DNA of 64,000 bases from Chromera velia (Eukaryota; Sar; Chromeraceae). The position numbers and the translations under genes were made by a program. The DNA is taken from contig JAHBMJ010002009.1 in assembly GCA_018398765.1 (NCBI GenBank), positions 12,180-76,179 on the forward strand, given 5' to 3'. Every line of letters starts with the position of its first letter. Position 1 is the stretch's first letter. Positions 23,650 to 35,400 of this stretch are shown one piece after another. The notes below the pieces were generated by a model that saw only the letters and a list, made by a program, of their open reading frames with translations, had not been told where the DNA came from and ran no database searches.

Positions 23650-24959
23650 CTGAAGGCTAACCAATTGCTACCTTTTAGTACTTTTGTTGCTTTATGGGAT
23701 AAGCAGAAAACATACTGACTCTGGGCTAATTGTTCTGTAGATGAAGGCATGTTATGTATAAAAGGGTCGTTCATACTCTTAAGCAAGCATCATACTGTTA
23801 AGCATGCATCAGTATCATTTATAAAATGTATTACCCATATTGCTAGTCTTGCAAAATTCTCAAACTATGATACTTAATGACTAAAAAATCTGAGTAAGCT
23901 ACCAGTTTTAACTCTGTGGTTATCTATTTTGTCTTCTGTAAATTAAGACACACACTGTCGTTTCTCAGGGGACTGACTGGTCTAACTCCTTTTTCCTCTC
24001 AATTAAAGCAATTTAATAACATTATTTCTTGTAAAACGGCCCTTAACTGCTAGTTTGAGCACCTACTACTGTTTATCAATTCCAAGGAAAGGAAGGACCA
24101 CCACATCAAGAAACACACGATCATTAATTCAGAGTGAATGAGTACATTGGCCCCCAAATTTAGAAAGCACACCGACAAAATATTGTGGGGACTTTGTCAC
24201 CCAGATAAGTAAAATTCGACCACTATTCTGAAAAAAAATCTTGTGTATCTAAAGAGGTCTTTTTTAATTTATAACAGCTTCTGCTTTTAACACCTGAACA
24301 CAGACACTCAAAACTGGTAATGCCTGCTAGAAGCTGCCTCCAAATTCGGTTCTGAATCAGTACGGCAAAACAAACAGCAGTCGGTAGAATGAAAGGGCAC
24401 TCAGCTGCTCTGTCACAAAACAGACTCTACAACCATTATCCTTTCTCTACATTAAATAATTTACCAAACTCAATTGTCTTGACATAAAATAGGTTAGCGG
24501 AGCCATACCAAACTAATGTTTCTGAAAAATGTTGCCAATTTACTCAACCATCTAACAAAACTTTTTTGAAATTAGATTTCTATTTTTCAGGATTTTACAG
24601 TATTTTTACTCAAAGAGGCTATACGCTTGTATAGACTACAAATTTAAGGAGCAGCCATACGCAAGTAGCTATTATTCTGGGGACTTTAAACATCTGCAGT
24701 CTTACGTACTCAAATATGATTTCACTACAGAGGGCTTATTCCCTCAATTCAATTCATCAAATTGCTTTTTCCTTTCATCTACAAACGTACAAAATATAGA
24801 AGAGTGATGCAGCGTATTCTTTTCCTTAGCCAGGAGTGCCCAGGGGCGCATCTACCAGTCAAATGGTATCAACAGTCAGCTCACTTCATTATTTTTGACC
24901 TACTCAGTTGAATAGCCCTACATGAGTAGTTAACATTTCAAAAACGGCCGATCATAGAA

Positions 24960-26350
24960 TAGTTGCACGTTGAACCTAGTGATAACCTGTCCTGACTCTG
25001 TAGTGATTACCTCATTGCCTCATCGAGTAACTAAATAGGTATTCTAATTTGGTAGCTACCGGTTCAAACTAGATAACAACCGGTTCTGATTTTATCGTTA
25101 TCTAATTATATAATTGACTAAAACTAGTATTGAATTAGGTAGCCTCAGTTTGAACTGAGTGATGACTTGTTCCAACTTTGTAGTTATCCAATTATATAAT
25201 CTTGGTGCTGGATGTGACTTATGTCTATTAGTGTCCATCAAATAGTTACTGGTACTAACAAGGTGATAACCTGTTTTGACTCCATGGTAACTTAATTGTC
25301 TAATCGACAAAGCTGGTGCTGGTTTTGATTTATCTCAATCAGGTAGCTATCGGTTTGAACTTGTGCTGACTCTATGGTGACTTGATTCTGTAATCAACAG
25401 AATTTTATAAAAAGTAGACACTAGTTTGAATCAGCTACCGGTCTTGGCTAGCAAACACTCTAATTGTGCGGTTACCCAATTATGTAATTATATAATTATA
25501 CATGAATTCAGCGGTATCCCATGTTTTGATTACCCATTTTCATTAGATAATAACTTGTTTTGACTCCATGGTTATCCATCTTACCTAGATGATTACATCT
25601 TTGGATAGCATATTTAATGAATTTTGATCCTTCTTTACTTCTGCTTGATGTCATAAATCTCCTTCTACCTAAATTGCTACTCCTACTACTATCGATTCTC
25701 ATAACTGCTATTATTTCACGCCATCGACATCGGCCCATTTCTAGGCATCTAACGTCTGACTCAAAAGAAAGACAAATCAAATTGAAGACATAATACTTCT
25801 ACTTCAATTTGCAATCTGTGTGTACAACATCATCATTGAGTAAAATTACTGCAAAATTCTGAAAAACAGACATCGAATTTCAAGTCTTAGAAAGTTTTGT
25901 CAAGCTGATGAGTAAATGTAGAAGTTTTTTCAGAAAAGAAAGACAGGGATACTGAGGTTGCTTTTCATAAATCTGTTTCTATCCATCCAACATAACTTTC
26001 ATGATATTTGATTCCTCTTTTTCCGAAGTTTACTCAATGAGACTCTTTTCAATTTTTTGTTCCCTAACATCCATTATTTTCTTCTGATTGTTCTCTTGTT
26101 AAATCAGTCTAGTCTTATTTTAATGCAGTAGTATCAATCCAAGTGGTCGATGACTGAATTCCAATTAAGTATGACTAGGTAGCTACCGATTTCAACTAGG
26201 TGATAACCTATTCTGAATCATTCAACTAGCAGTCAGTATTCCAAAAGTGTGGTTGATAACAAAATTATATCTAAATATAATTATAGTGGTAGCTAGGTGA
26301 TAACCTGTTCTAACTCTATTGTATAATTGCATTTAACTGGTTGATAACTG
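24960..26350. repeat. GATAACCTGTTCTGACT / GGTAGCTACCGGTTT degenerate array
   Basis: Loosely tandem units of the type 'GGTAGCTACCGGTTTGAACTAGGTGATAACCTGTTCTGACTCTATGGT' occur at about 24960-25560 and again at about 26165-26350. The wording GGTAGCTACC is itself palindromic. The style parallels the GGTAATTACC arrays of the palindromic element, suggesting a related element family. Confidence 0.5.
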
Positions 26351-26607
26351 TAAGTATGCATTGTTTTTTTAATTAAGTAAAATTGGAGCATAATTTTGAA
26401 AAAAAATCTTATCCGTCTACAGAGGGGAATGCCATCTTCTTTGATTTATAACAGCTGCGTCTGCTTTTGATACCTCAAAAACGGAGGTGTGGTGGCACTT
26501 GAAACCGGTAGTGCCTTATAAGTAAATGATTGCATTGACTCCAAGACCGGTAAGCCAAAGGAGCCAATTAACCATTACCAACCGATGAGATGCGATCTTG
26601 TTAAGCT

Positions 26608-26675
26608 GCTGTGTATGTGTGTGTATGTATATGTATGACAGTGTCTGTCTGTGTATGTGTGTGTCTGTCTGTGTT
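26608..26675. repeat. (TG)n/(TGTC)n microsatellite
   Basis: Imperfect TGTGTATG and TGTCTG runs. Confidence 0.85.
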
Positions 26676-27110
26676 GCGAACTGCAGAGAGTGACCTGTTT
26701 CTACAGGGTTAGTAGCTAGATCAGGGGGGGCATCTTCAAGTTCGTCTTTCTCAAATCAGCCCTTTGCCACCAGGGCAAAGACAAAGGGTAAAGAAAGGCT
26801 AAAAAATAAGGTAGAAGCCAAAGTCGGCAGTTAAAAAGACTACAATGGAAGGGAAGGGGATGGAAAAGGCTTGTAAGATCGACCTTTTGTATTGTTTTGT
26901 CAAACTTTTGAATTGTTTTGAATGTAAATGTAGCTATGGACGTCAAAAAGCAAGTTTTAAACAGATTAAATTTAGTTTTTCCCCTAGTAGACTATTAGTA
27001 GTGATATCTGTAACTGAATAATCGTATATTAGGCTATTATCAGCAGGTTGCGTTACTGTTTTTCCATAATCTACCATTTTAAACCTTCGGTTACTAAAAA
27101 ACTGTAACTC

Positions 27111-27128
27111 GGCGGCCTGACGGCCGCC
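27111..27128. repeat. GC hairpin in an AT-rich foldback remnant
   Basis: GGCGGCC-TGAC-GGCCGCC. It is preceded at 27048 by wording shared with 4423-4440, so both may belong to one small repeat family. Confidence 0.5.
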
Positions 27129-28077
27129 TCATTAATTACTATTCTTTAGTGGTTACTCTTATGTGGACAGTGTAGAGAATCGTCACGGAAAAATGAATCA
27201 ATAGATTTTTTCTTTTTTGCAACCGTTACCTGCATGCCCCACAGTGGCAGCCTGATTAAGCCTGATTCACTGTTACATAAGGCTCCAATTATTTATGAGT
27301 CTACAATAGAGTTAACATATTTGCAATTTTGCATTATTTGGTGATATCTGATAAAGAGCAAGTAAGTGCCAGCTAGCTAGAAACGAGTATATATACAAAG
27401 TCTATAATTTAAAAGTATTTATTTCAACAGAGCAAAGCTGCCACAGCTGAATTTACCGCTGAAAACAAAAGTATAAGTAAAACCTAGCTTAAAGCAAAAC
27501 TACTGTAGTACTATTACAACTATACTACGAACTTTATTACCATTGAATGCACTTACAGAAAAAAAAATGTTTGTAAAAACTCAGAAAGAAATTGAACCTC
27601 AAGGAAAACTGTTTAAACCTCTGTCACATGTTTAGAAGTTTGCAGACTCCAGTACCATTCAAAGTTAGTATAATCATACATACAACTTGAAACTAGACTT
27701 GAAACTTAATGTCGAATCTAGTGTCGAATGCAACATGTTTTCTAGCATGTTTTGAAATGGGGTTTTCATATTTTTGTTAAGTTAAAATTCTTGGTTAAAC
27801 TTGCAAGCATATATGCAGAGACTGCAACTTGAAAAGAGTGGTCTTCATGCGGCTGGAAGGATAATTTGAGGGACTAGCTCAGGGACTAATTAGGATTGCT
27901 CAGGGGTGCAGACTCTACTACAGAGAGGGGTACTTTGTCAGTATACTCCCCTGACATTGCTTCACCGTGATCAACCTAAAGTGTGCTGACTTTCACTTGC
28001 CAGTAAATTTCCTCCTACCGATCCTTCTTGGGCTTCTTCTTGCTTTTTTTTCTCCTCTGGGTCAGTCACGTAATGAG

Positions 28078-28435
28078 TCACCCTTTTTTCCCTGGCGGTC
28101 CCTTCTTCCTGCCCCCGGTCCCTGTAACGCTGAGAGACGCCGCAGGAGCACCGCCCTGAACCCCGCCCGCAGCCCCGTCCTGCGCGTTGCCTCCCGCTCC
28201 CCCTGCCGCTGCCACCATTCCGGGAGGACCCAGCGCCTGGGTCTCTGGATCTGCAGACGGAACGCAAAGAAAGAAGGCATATGTCAGTGAGAGGAAATCG
28301 GGTGGACTCATACACATTTACACGTACACACGCGCGCTTGCGATCGTTTCAACTTTGCTGTGTCTGACAAAGTTTAATGGAAGACACGCAGGCAGGTAGG
28401 CAAACAGAGTCGCATACAATTTCATTGTTTTCTTC

Positions 28436-28484
<49 letters not shown>

Positions 28485-30197
28485 CTCTTCTTTTCGCACA
28501 CAACAGACCTTGTCACGTACATCACAGACATGCAATATGCTTCCTTTTCTCCCTCCTTTTCTTCATGTGCACAACAGAAAAAAAAGAAAGAGGCAGGCAG
28601 GCAGGCAAACAGACAGCCGGCCTATACGTTTCTTCCTTTTCCCTCTTTCACTTCATGCACACGCCTGACAAAACAGAAAGAAAGAAGCAAAGACAAAAGA
28701 GCAACACGGCCACTAAGACAAAGTGAACAGGTGGCCCGAAAAGTGCAGAGTTCAGCGCCCTGACAGACTGTGTGTTTCTTCTTCTCCTTCCTTTTCACAG
28801 ACAGACTATATTGTCTTTTCTTTCCTTTTTCTCTTCCCTGACAGACAGACAGACTACATGTTTCTTCTTCTCCCTTCTTTTCACAGAAAGACAGACAAGA
28901 CAGACAGACAGACTGCATGGTTTCTTTCCCTCCTCTTCTTCATGAACACAACAGACAGAAAGAAAGAAAGCAACAAAGACAAAAAAACATCACGACAACT
29001 CAGACAGACAGACTATATCGTCTTTTCTTTCCCTTTCTCTCTTTCTTCATTCTCTTCTGTTTTTTTCTTTCTTTTTTTGGCGCACTCTCTCAGTGGAAGG
29101 GTACCAGAGCTCCAGGCCTTGAGGGTACCCTGTGGCCCTTTCTTGCCCCGTGCAGGCTTACGCCTTTGCACTTCCACATTCTTTCCATCTGGACGTGTTC
29201 GTTTCTTTTCTTCTCCTTTCGTTTACGAGGCAGCAGTAGCAGCAGCAGCCAGGCCCCCCCAACCGCCAGCAGCAGTAGCCCTTTGTTTTTCTCTTTTTTC
29301 TGGGGTTCCCTTTCTGTTTTCTGTTCTTCTTCTGGGGTTCCCTTTATCGTTTCTCAGCCAGGCAGCCTCACTGACAATAAAGAGAAGAGGCACAAAGATC
29401 GACAGGGCGGGAGAGATACCAGGCAAACAGACAGAAACAGGAGGGAGGAAGAAAGAAGACGGAAGGAACGACCAGTCCGAGCAAGGATCGAGGCTTCTAG
29501 AAGAAACAACCAGATAACTGCCTCATCACTTGGAAAGCAGAATCAATCTCACCAGATCGATGACGGAAAAGCAACGCGCCAGGATTCGTTTGAGTGGGGA
29601 GGAGACCAACTAGAAGCCTCCTCTGTCCTTGCATGGGCAGTACCCCAAAAAGCCACAACGCGGGGAAAGAAATTTTTTCCGAATAAAAGAAAAGGGCAAC
29701 CGTTGGAGGAGAGGAACAACGATCCATTCGGCAGAATGCTCTTCGAAGGGCACCTCACTGATTGATTCAGTGGGCGTATCAGACCAACGCTGCATGTATT
29801 CACATCCGTTGCAGCTTCATGTACTCCATTTAGACAACGGACATCTGTGTGATAATGCAGACTGATGCATTGACTCATTGACTGACTGACCCATAGGATC
29901 CTCCTGAACCTGGCCAGTGTTCGTGGAGGCAGGGGAGGTGACTGAAGACAGAGAGAACCACCTGTCTGCCTGGTTCACTCTCGCCTTGGGTTTTGCCTTT
30001 GCGTCAGTTCCTCTGACATCCCACCCTCTGAGGACGTTCCCGAAGCTTGCGGTCTCCTCCAAGTACTGGGTCTCCAGTTCGAAGATCTTCTGTTCAACCT
30101 TTTTCAGCTCTTCCTCCATCTGCTTCCTGTGCTCCACAATGTCTTGAGATGCATCGTGAGGAACCCCTGGGCCCATGGATGGCTCTGAAGGATCCAT
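28078..30197 (-). CDS. EAF6: EAF6/MEAF6-like subunit of NuA4-type histone acetyltransferase complexes (2 exons)
   Basis: Exon 1 is 30197-29891 and exon 2 is 28250-28078, giving 159 residues. The junction is in phase (ATG G / AT CCA), with donor GTCAGT and acceptor TCTGCAG. Residues about 20-85 carry the family signature: a coiled coil EHRKQMEEELKKVEQKIFEL, then ETQYLEETASFGNVLRGWD and a downstream DRWFSLSSVTSPAS, matching the 'LE.QIY..E..YLE.T..YGN…GW' and 'FS.SSVTS' blocks of Eaf6/MEAF6. The tail is Gly/Ala-rich and ends in lysines. In yeast and animals the protein is a small shared subunit of NuA4/TIP60 and MOZ/HBO1-type acetyltransferases in the nucleus. ATG 30197 follows a likely 5'UTR intron acceptor (TAATTTCAG, ending at 30219). 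The 1.64 kb intron is far longer than its neighbours', so a missed middle exon is possible. Confidence 0.8.
28440..28481. repeat. (CT)n microsatellite in the EAF6 intron
   Basis: About 20 CT units, followed further on (28740-29010) by degenerate ACAGACAGACT and TTCTTTTCACAG repeats. The intron is low complexity overall. Confidence 0.9.
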
Positions 30198-30847
30198 TGC
30201 TGCTTGTCCTTTGTGCAACTGAAATTAGGCTTTCCGATCGACAGGATTTGACGCCAACAGCAAGCAAGCGAGCAGGTTCAACACCCAGCACGGAGTTCAG
30301 GATGCCGTCCTCTTGAACATAAAAATCGCAAGGATGGTATACGTACGCGCTGCAGCTGCAGAGAGAGATCCTCTCAGTTGATCCTGTGAGAAGAATGGAT
30401 CGATCGGCTGACTTCATCGCCTGGGGTCGGCCCCGTGTCGCGGACTTCAGCGCGCGCCGATCGAATATCCCGGCCGACCTTTTCCGAGCTAAAATTTCCT
30501 GATGCCATGCATGCATTGCCGCGCGCTTCTGCACCGAGACGATTCCGCGAGACTGGGCCGTTTCTCTGACCGACTCTAGCTGCAAAAAGAATGGCGAAGT
30601 GAATGACACTGAAGGGCATTTGTGTGCTTTTTGGTTTGCTTCGACCAGTCAAACCGTAAGTGGTGCCGTCTCTATCTCCTGAGTTGACAATCTGTCCGCA
30701 ATCTGCTCTGCGGAGACCTGCTCGCTCACAGGTTTGTGGGTCAGACAGGCGGACACCGAGTCAGTCTGTAGATTGGCATACAGAGGCCTGTCCGTCATTC
30801 GACTTGAAAGCTTTTGGACAGAGGCGAGAGAAAGCCTGAGTTGAATC
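30198..30847. promoter_or_regulatory. Divergent upstream region of EAF6 and the DDX60-like gene
   Basis: The two start codons lie 650 bp apart and point away from each other. For EAF6, minus-strand acceptors at about 30220 (TAATTTCAG) and 30580 (TTCTTTTTGCAG) suggest one or two 5'UTR exons. No TATA box stands out. The shared promoter is inferred from position only. Confidence 0.45.
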
Positions 30848-32447
30848 ATGGGGGACGAATACACAGGGGACGATATTGAGTTGGGGGGAGGGAATGAGGA
30901 CCTTGACTTCGATGTAGAGGAGAGGAGTGTGATGGGGGAGGATGAGCTGGAGGTGCATTTGGCAAAGATGGAAATTCCTCTGGAGGAAACAGAGAAGCCC
31001 GCATCATACCTAAGAAAGTGGTATTCTCGTCTTCCTGCAAAGCAGTGCGACCTTCTGGCATCCCTCGGCGCTGCCAATTTGTTCTTTGTCCACGGAGAGG
31101 GGCTGCTTGTTTATCTTCTAGGGAAGGAATTTATTCCCTTCGAGGATGACATTCAGTTTCTCGTGGTGGTTTATCACTTCGAGAGGATTCTGCGTGACAT
31201 GAGGGATGCCGGGGCTCTGAACTTTCGTCTGGTGTTCTTTGATTTTCTCCAACACGAAATGGACCAGTACGGTGCGTCGGTGTGGCTGCTCAGAAACGCT
31301 CTGATCGCCCACTGTCGCACAGTTGGCATCGATGTAGCGGTTTTTGGTTCTTGGTACTCTTCGGAGTTCAAACAGTACTTGCGAGAATGGGAGCCGTCCT
31401 TTGTGCTTCTCGGAGACGAGAACATGCTCCGAAAGGATGATGAGATGGCCGCAGTTGTGCCTCTCTCTCTGATGCACACAGCCCTCTGTCAGGGCATCTC
31501 TATCGCCCTCTTCCGACAGATGGCGGTTGTGGGACGGAAATTTCTCGCGCACGCGATCTTGCCGGATGCCCTTCTGTGCAATGACGTGTACGACTCCCGG
31601 ATCCGATCAAGGGTCTCGGCGCTGATCAAGCGTCCCGATCTTCGCGTGGCTTCGAAGGAAGGAGAGGAGGGAGCGGGGGGGGAGGAGGAGGATGAAGTTT
31701 TTGGGGGTGCGACTGAGAACAAAGGGGAGGCGTTGGCTTCCCTTCGTTCTTTTAGCAGTAGGGGGGGCGGGTCTGTGCGCAGTTGGTTGATCACCGAGGG
31801 CCTCCGCCGACTCGTGGGTAGGCTGGAGGCGTCGGAGGGACTGTGTGCAAAACACGAGGGCATGGTCCATGCAGCTCTCTTGATGGCAAAATTTTGTGTG
31901 CTCCATGATGCGCTGCTGGACGGGGTCTCTCTGCAACAGAGGTCCGTCTGATGATCACTTGATTTGCTTTTCGGCTCTCTGTTGGCTTTCTGGGGTGTTT
32001 ACTTTTCCCTCCCCCTGTTCCTTCCTTCCTTCCTTTCATTGAGTCTCGAGTTAATTGGCATTAATGTTTGCCGATTTGGTCATCTTCTCATCGTGATTTC
32101 CTTCTAGCGCCGCTTATTTTCTGTCGGTGTGTTTTTGCCTGGCCGCCTTTCCTTCAATTCCGCTCTTCTCTGCTCCTCCCTCTGTCTTCCTCCTCGTGTG
32201 TCACTTTTGGTGGGGGGAGGGCGAAAGAGGCTGACTGGGCGCATTTTTGGGTTTGATCCTGGAATGAAATAAATGCGCGTGCGTACAGGTGTATGGCAGC
32301 ACCCGACATGGCTGCCACCCGGGGGTGGTCGTTCTACTCCCAGTGCGTCGAGGGTTTTCTGGAAGAACTGTTCAAAGAAGAGGCTGTGCTCCTCGGACAG
32401 GTATGTATCTTCTGTCTCTCTTTCTTCNTCTCTCCCTCCTCTCTCTC

Positions 32448-32490
<43 letters not shown>

Positions 32491-35400
32491 GTGCGTGTGT
32501 GTGTGTGTGTGTGTGTGTAGTCCTCGGTGGAGTGATGTTTCTTTGCGCCGCTTGACTTATTTGCTGCGTCTGTGGGATGGCCTATCTCCCGTTTTTCTTT
32601 GTCTTCTGTTCCGTCGTTTGCTGAATGAACTCTCCTGGTCGGTGTGTATCCACCCCCCCTTCTCTATCTCTGCAGCTGCTCTCCGACACTTCCGATCTTC
32701 CCGCGTCTGAACTTGAGAGCGAGGCGTTCTCTCTGAAGGCAGCCCTGCGGACTTGTGGGGATTTGTTCGATGGCCGGCTGTTCAGAACCTCCCTCTTGTT
32801 GATGCTCAAACAGGGCGGACAGGACGAGGGGGGGGCGTGGCGAGTTGAGGCCGGGTTTTTTGCATTGCCCGATGAAGTGAAGGCTCATGGTGAGGCTGCA
32901 TGGAAACAGGTTGTGCCTGCAGAGAACCTGAAAGCGTTGCGGTCCAAAGTGGGAGGTGGTGATGGGAAGGAGTGGGGGTCGTACGAGTCCCTTTTGCCTC
33001 TGGACATGTCCCCTGTCGTGAAGGCGTCGGTGCTGTCCAGAGAGGGAGCGCCCGAAATGCCCCCACCACCTGTCAAACCTGCCAAACCGGTTGTGCGAGA
33101 TGTCAGTCTGTCTTCCTCCTGACTTGCAGTACTTCCGATCACAGCGTTTCTTTCAATCGGGGCAGGCGGTTGTCTTTCAGAGCGTGATTTGCTCCTGTTG
33201 GTCCCCCCTCTCTCTGTCTGTCTGTGTATATATACATGTATCGCGTTCTCTATCGTCCTCTCTCATGTGCATGTGTGCTTGGTCCTGAAAAGGAAAATGC
33301 CCTGAGTGAATCTTGCCTTTGTGTATCTTCAACTGACGGAATGACTTTGTTTGTTTTTGCAGGCGGATTCGATTTTTGACTCTTTCTTCAAGGAGGTCCT
33401 TGCTGGCATTGATGTCGACAAGACCGACGACGATGCACCCCAAGAGGAAGCGGAGGAGGGGGAGGGACAGTCGAAGGGCGGTCTGATGGCTGACTGGAAG
33501 CCCCCCCCCGTGGAGAATCTGATGGGGGAGTTGCGTCTGGAACAGACGGGCTTTATCGATCCCATCAAGGACCTCATGGAGGCCTCCACAGAGAGAAACG
33601 AGGAGTGGCCGAAGTGGGTCATCAAAAAGATGGCAAACATGCCCGAGTTCAAGAAGACACAGTTCCTTGCGAGAATGAGGAGAAACAGAGAGCAGAAGGG
33701 AAGGAGCGCTCTGCACGAGTACGCAAAGTCTCTCACAGGGTCCGATAAGCTCCATCATCCTATTGTCGTCAGGGGAACGAAGGAAGGTTGGTGAGCGGAC
33801 GCAACCTTTTGACGAATTTTCTTACATCATCACTTTCGGGGTTGTTTGTTTTGATCTGTAACATCGGAAGAGTAGGGCTGAGGGGGGTAATCGTGTCATA
33901 AATTGGAATGGTCTTATGTGTTTTTTCTCTGTCGCCATCCGTCTCTTTGTCACCGCCTCTCCCTATTTGTCGGTTTCGATTTATGTTTCTGTGCATCTAC
34001 CCATTTATCCTTTTTCTCCGTCATGCTTTGATGAACAGAGGCTGTGACTTTGGGGCTCCGTCAAAGTCGTCGTACCTTGTTGCATGTTGCACTTCCTTAT
34101 GCGTCTCCAATTTGCCTGCCTTTCACCCCCGCCCCCACTCTTGCAGCCGAACTGAAGCTTGCCGAAGCCGACAAGGACAAGCAGCAGGTCGAGAAAGACA
34201 AGGCGGGGGCGAGTAAGCTGTCCGCAAAGGCTCGGGAGATACAGGAGAAGAACAAGATCGAGCAGAACCAAAAGATGAAGGAGGCAGACGCAGAGAAGAT
34301 GAAGACTCTCGACAAGGACGTCGATGCCCTCGCCAAGATCCTCGACCCTGCCGACTTCTGCAAACAGCTGTTGGACCTCACTGCTGGATTCTATCGCGTC
34401 ATGGATTCCTTTTCCGACTTCCCGGCCCTCAAGAAGGCCCTCAAGCTCCCCGAATCGCAGCTGAAGATTCTCATCAAATGTGTCAAGGCAAGTGCGAAAG
34501 CGCTGACCATGATGAAACCGGGGGACATCAACACTTCCGAGCTAAAGCAGCAGATGCGGAGAGCAATCTGTCTGACCTTCCGTCTGGCCCACGAGGTGTT
34601 CAACCAGTACTGGACGGGGATGGACGGGAAGCACATTGGGGTCGTGCAGGAGCTTTTGCTCTCTCTGGGCTTCAAGAGCTGTGCAAAGAATCTGTTTCTG
34701 GTCAGTCAGCAAGTGAGGAAAGGACTGTGCGGACCTTCGTTTGACGCTCCCGTGGATGGATTTCTTTGGATGATTTTGTCTCTTCGAGACTTTTTTCTTG
34801 TTTTTCTCCAGCGCTTCTTTTCACTTCCTCGTCGAAACGCAATTTCTACCCTCTACATTCGTCGAGTGACTTGCTTGGGCCCGAACAGCAGAATCCACTC
34901 ATGCGTCTGTTTTCTTTTCTCTCTATGTTTGCTCGTCACAGAAAGTTCATCGTTTCTCTTTCTCCTTGCCTGCCTGCCTGATCGCAGGAGTGGAGACGAA
35001 GGAAGGAACAGCAACAGAAGGAGGCGGCAGAGCAGGAAGAGAAGAAGGAGGAGAAGGACGCGAAGGGCAAGAAGGTCAGTCTCATCGGTGTTTGATCTGT
35101 TTTCTTTGTGTGCCGATCATTGAACAGTTCATTGTTTGTCTCTTTCTTTCGCGGTGTCGTTTCTTCTTGTTGGGTGTGTTTTCGTCCATTCCTCGTTTCC
35201 TTTTGGTTCATCTGCAAAAGAGGAAGGAGAAAAAAAGAAGGCATGAATCTTTTGTCCTTCTCTTCTTTTGTTTGGCCTTCCTTTTACGCTACCCTTTGAG
35301 ACCAAAGTGCGTGCACGCCATGTGTGCTAGACTCGTTCGTGAGTCCGTCCACTCACTGTCATGAGCGAATTATGACCCTTTGTCGGTGGATAAGGGACAG

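Larger units (their letters stand above)
20090..26350. repeat. AT-rich mosaic of dispersed repeats including the ~100 bp TTTACTCA module
   Basis: The module TTTTTCTGAAAAA-CGACC-CAATTTACTCAAC … CAAAACTTTCTTAAAT … TTCAAGAATTT … TTTTTACTCA recurs. Forward copies are at about 22094-22193, 22611-22710, 24517-24613 and, degenerate, 20090-20190. Reverse copies are at about 20413-20513, 21067-21170 and 25835-25937. The same module sits three times in each arm of the palindromic element. A second motif, AGCGCCCAAGGGCG followed some 100 bp later by AGTTGAATAGC…TGAGTAAATTTT, occurs near 22905, 23120 and 24830. Confidence 0.65.
26351..27960. other. AT-rich spacer before the host gene island
   Basis: Contains a TG-rich microsatellite (about 26608-26675) and the GC hairpin at 27111-27128. 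I see no exon with both coding character and splice signals. Base composition turns GC-rich at about 27.96 kb, where the host genes begin. Confidence 0.5.

Noticed and set aside
28723-29765. Two long overlapping plus-strand frames of 264 and 282 codons
   Set aside because: They lie in the low-complexity intron of EAF6. The composition is driven by CT/ACAG repeats and there is no domain.
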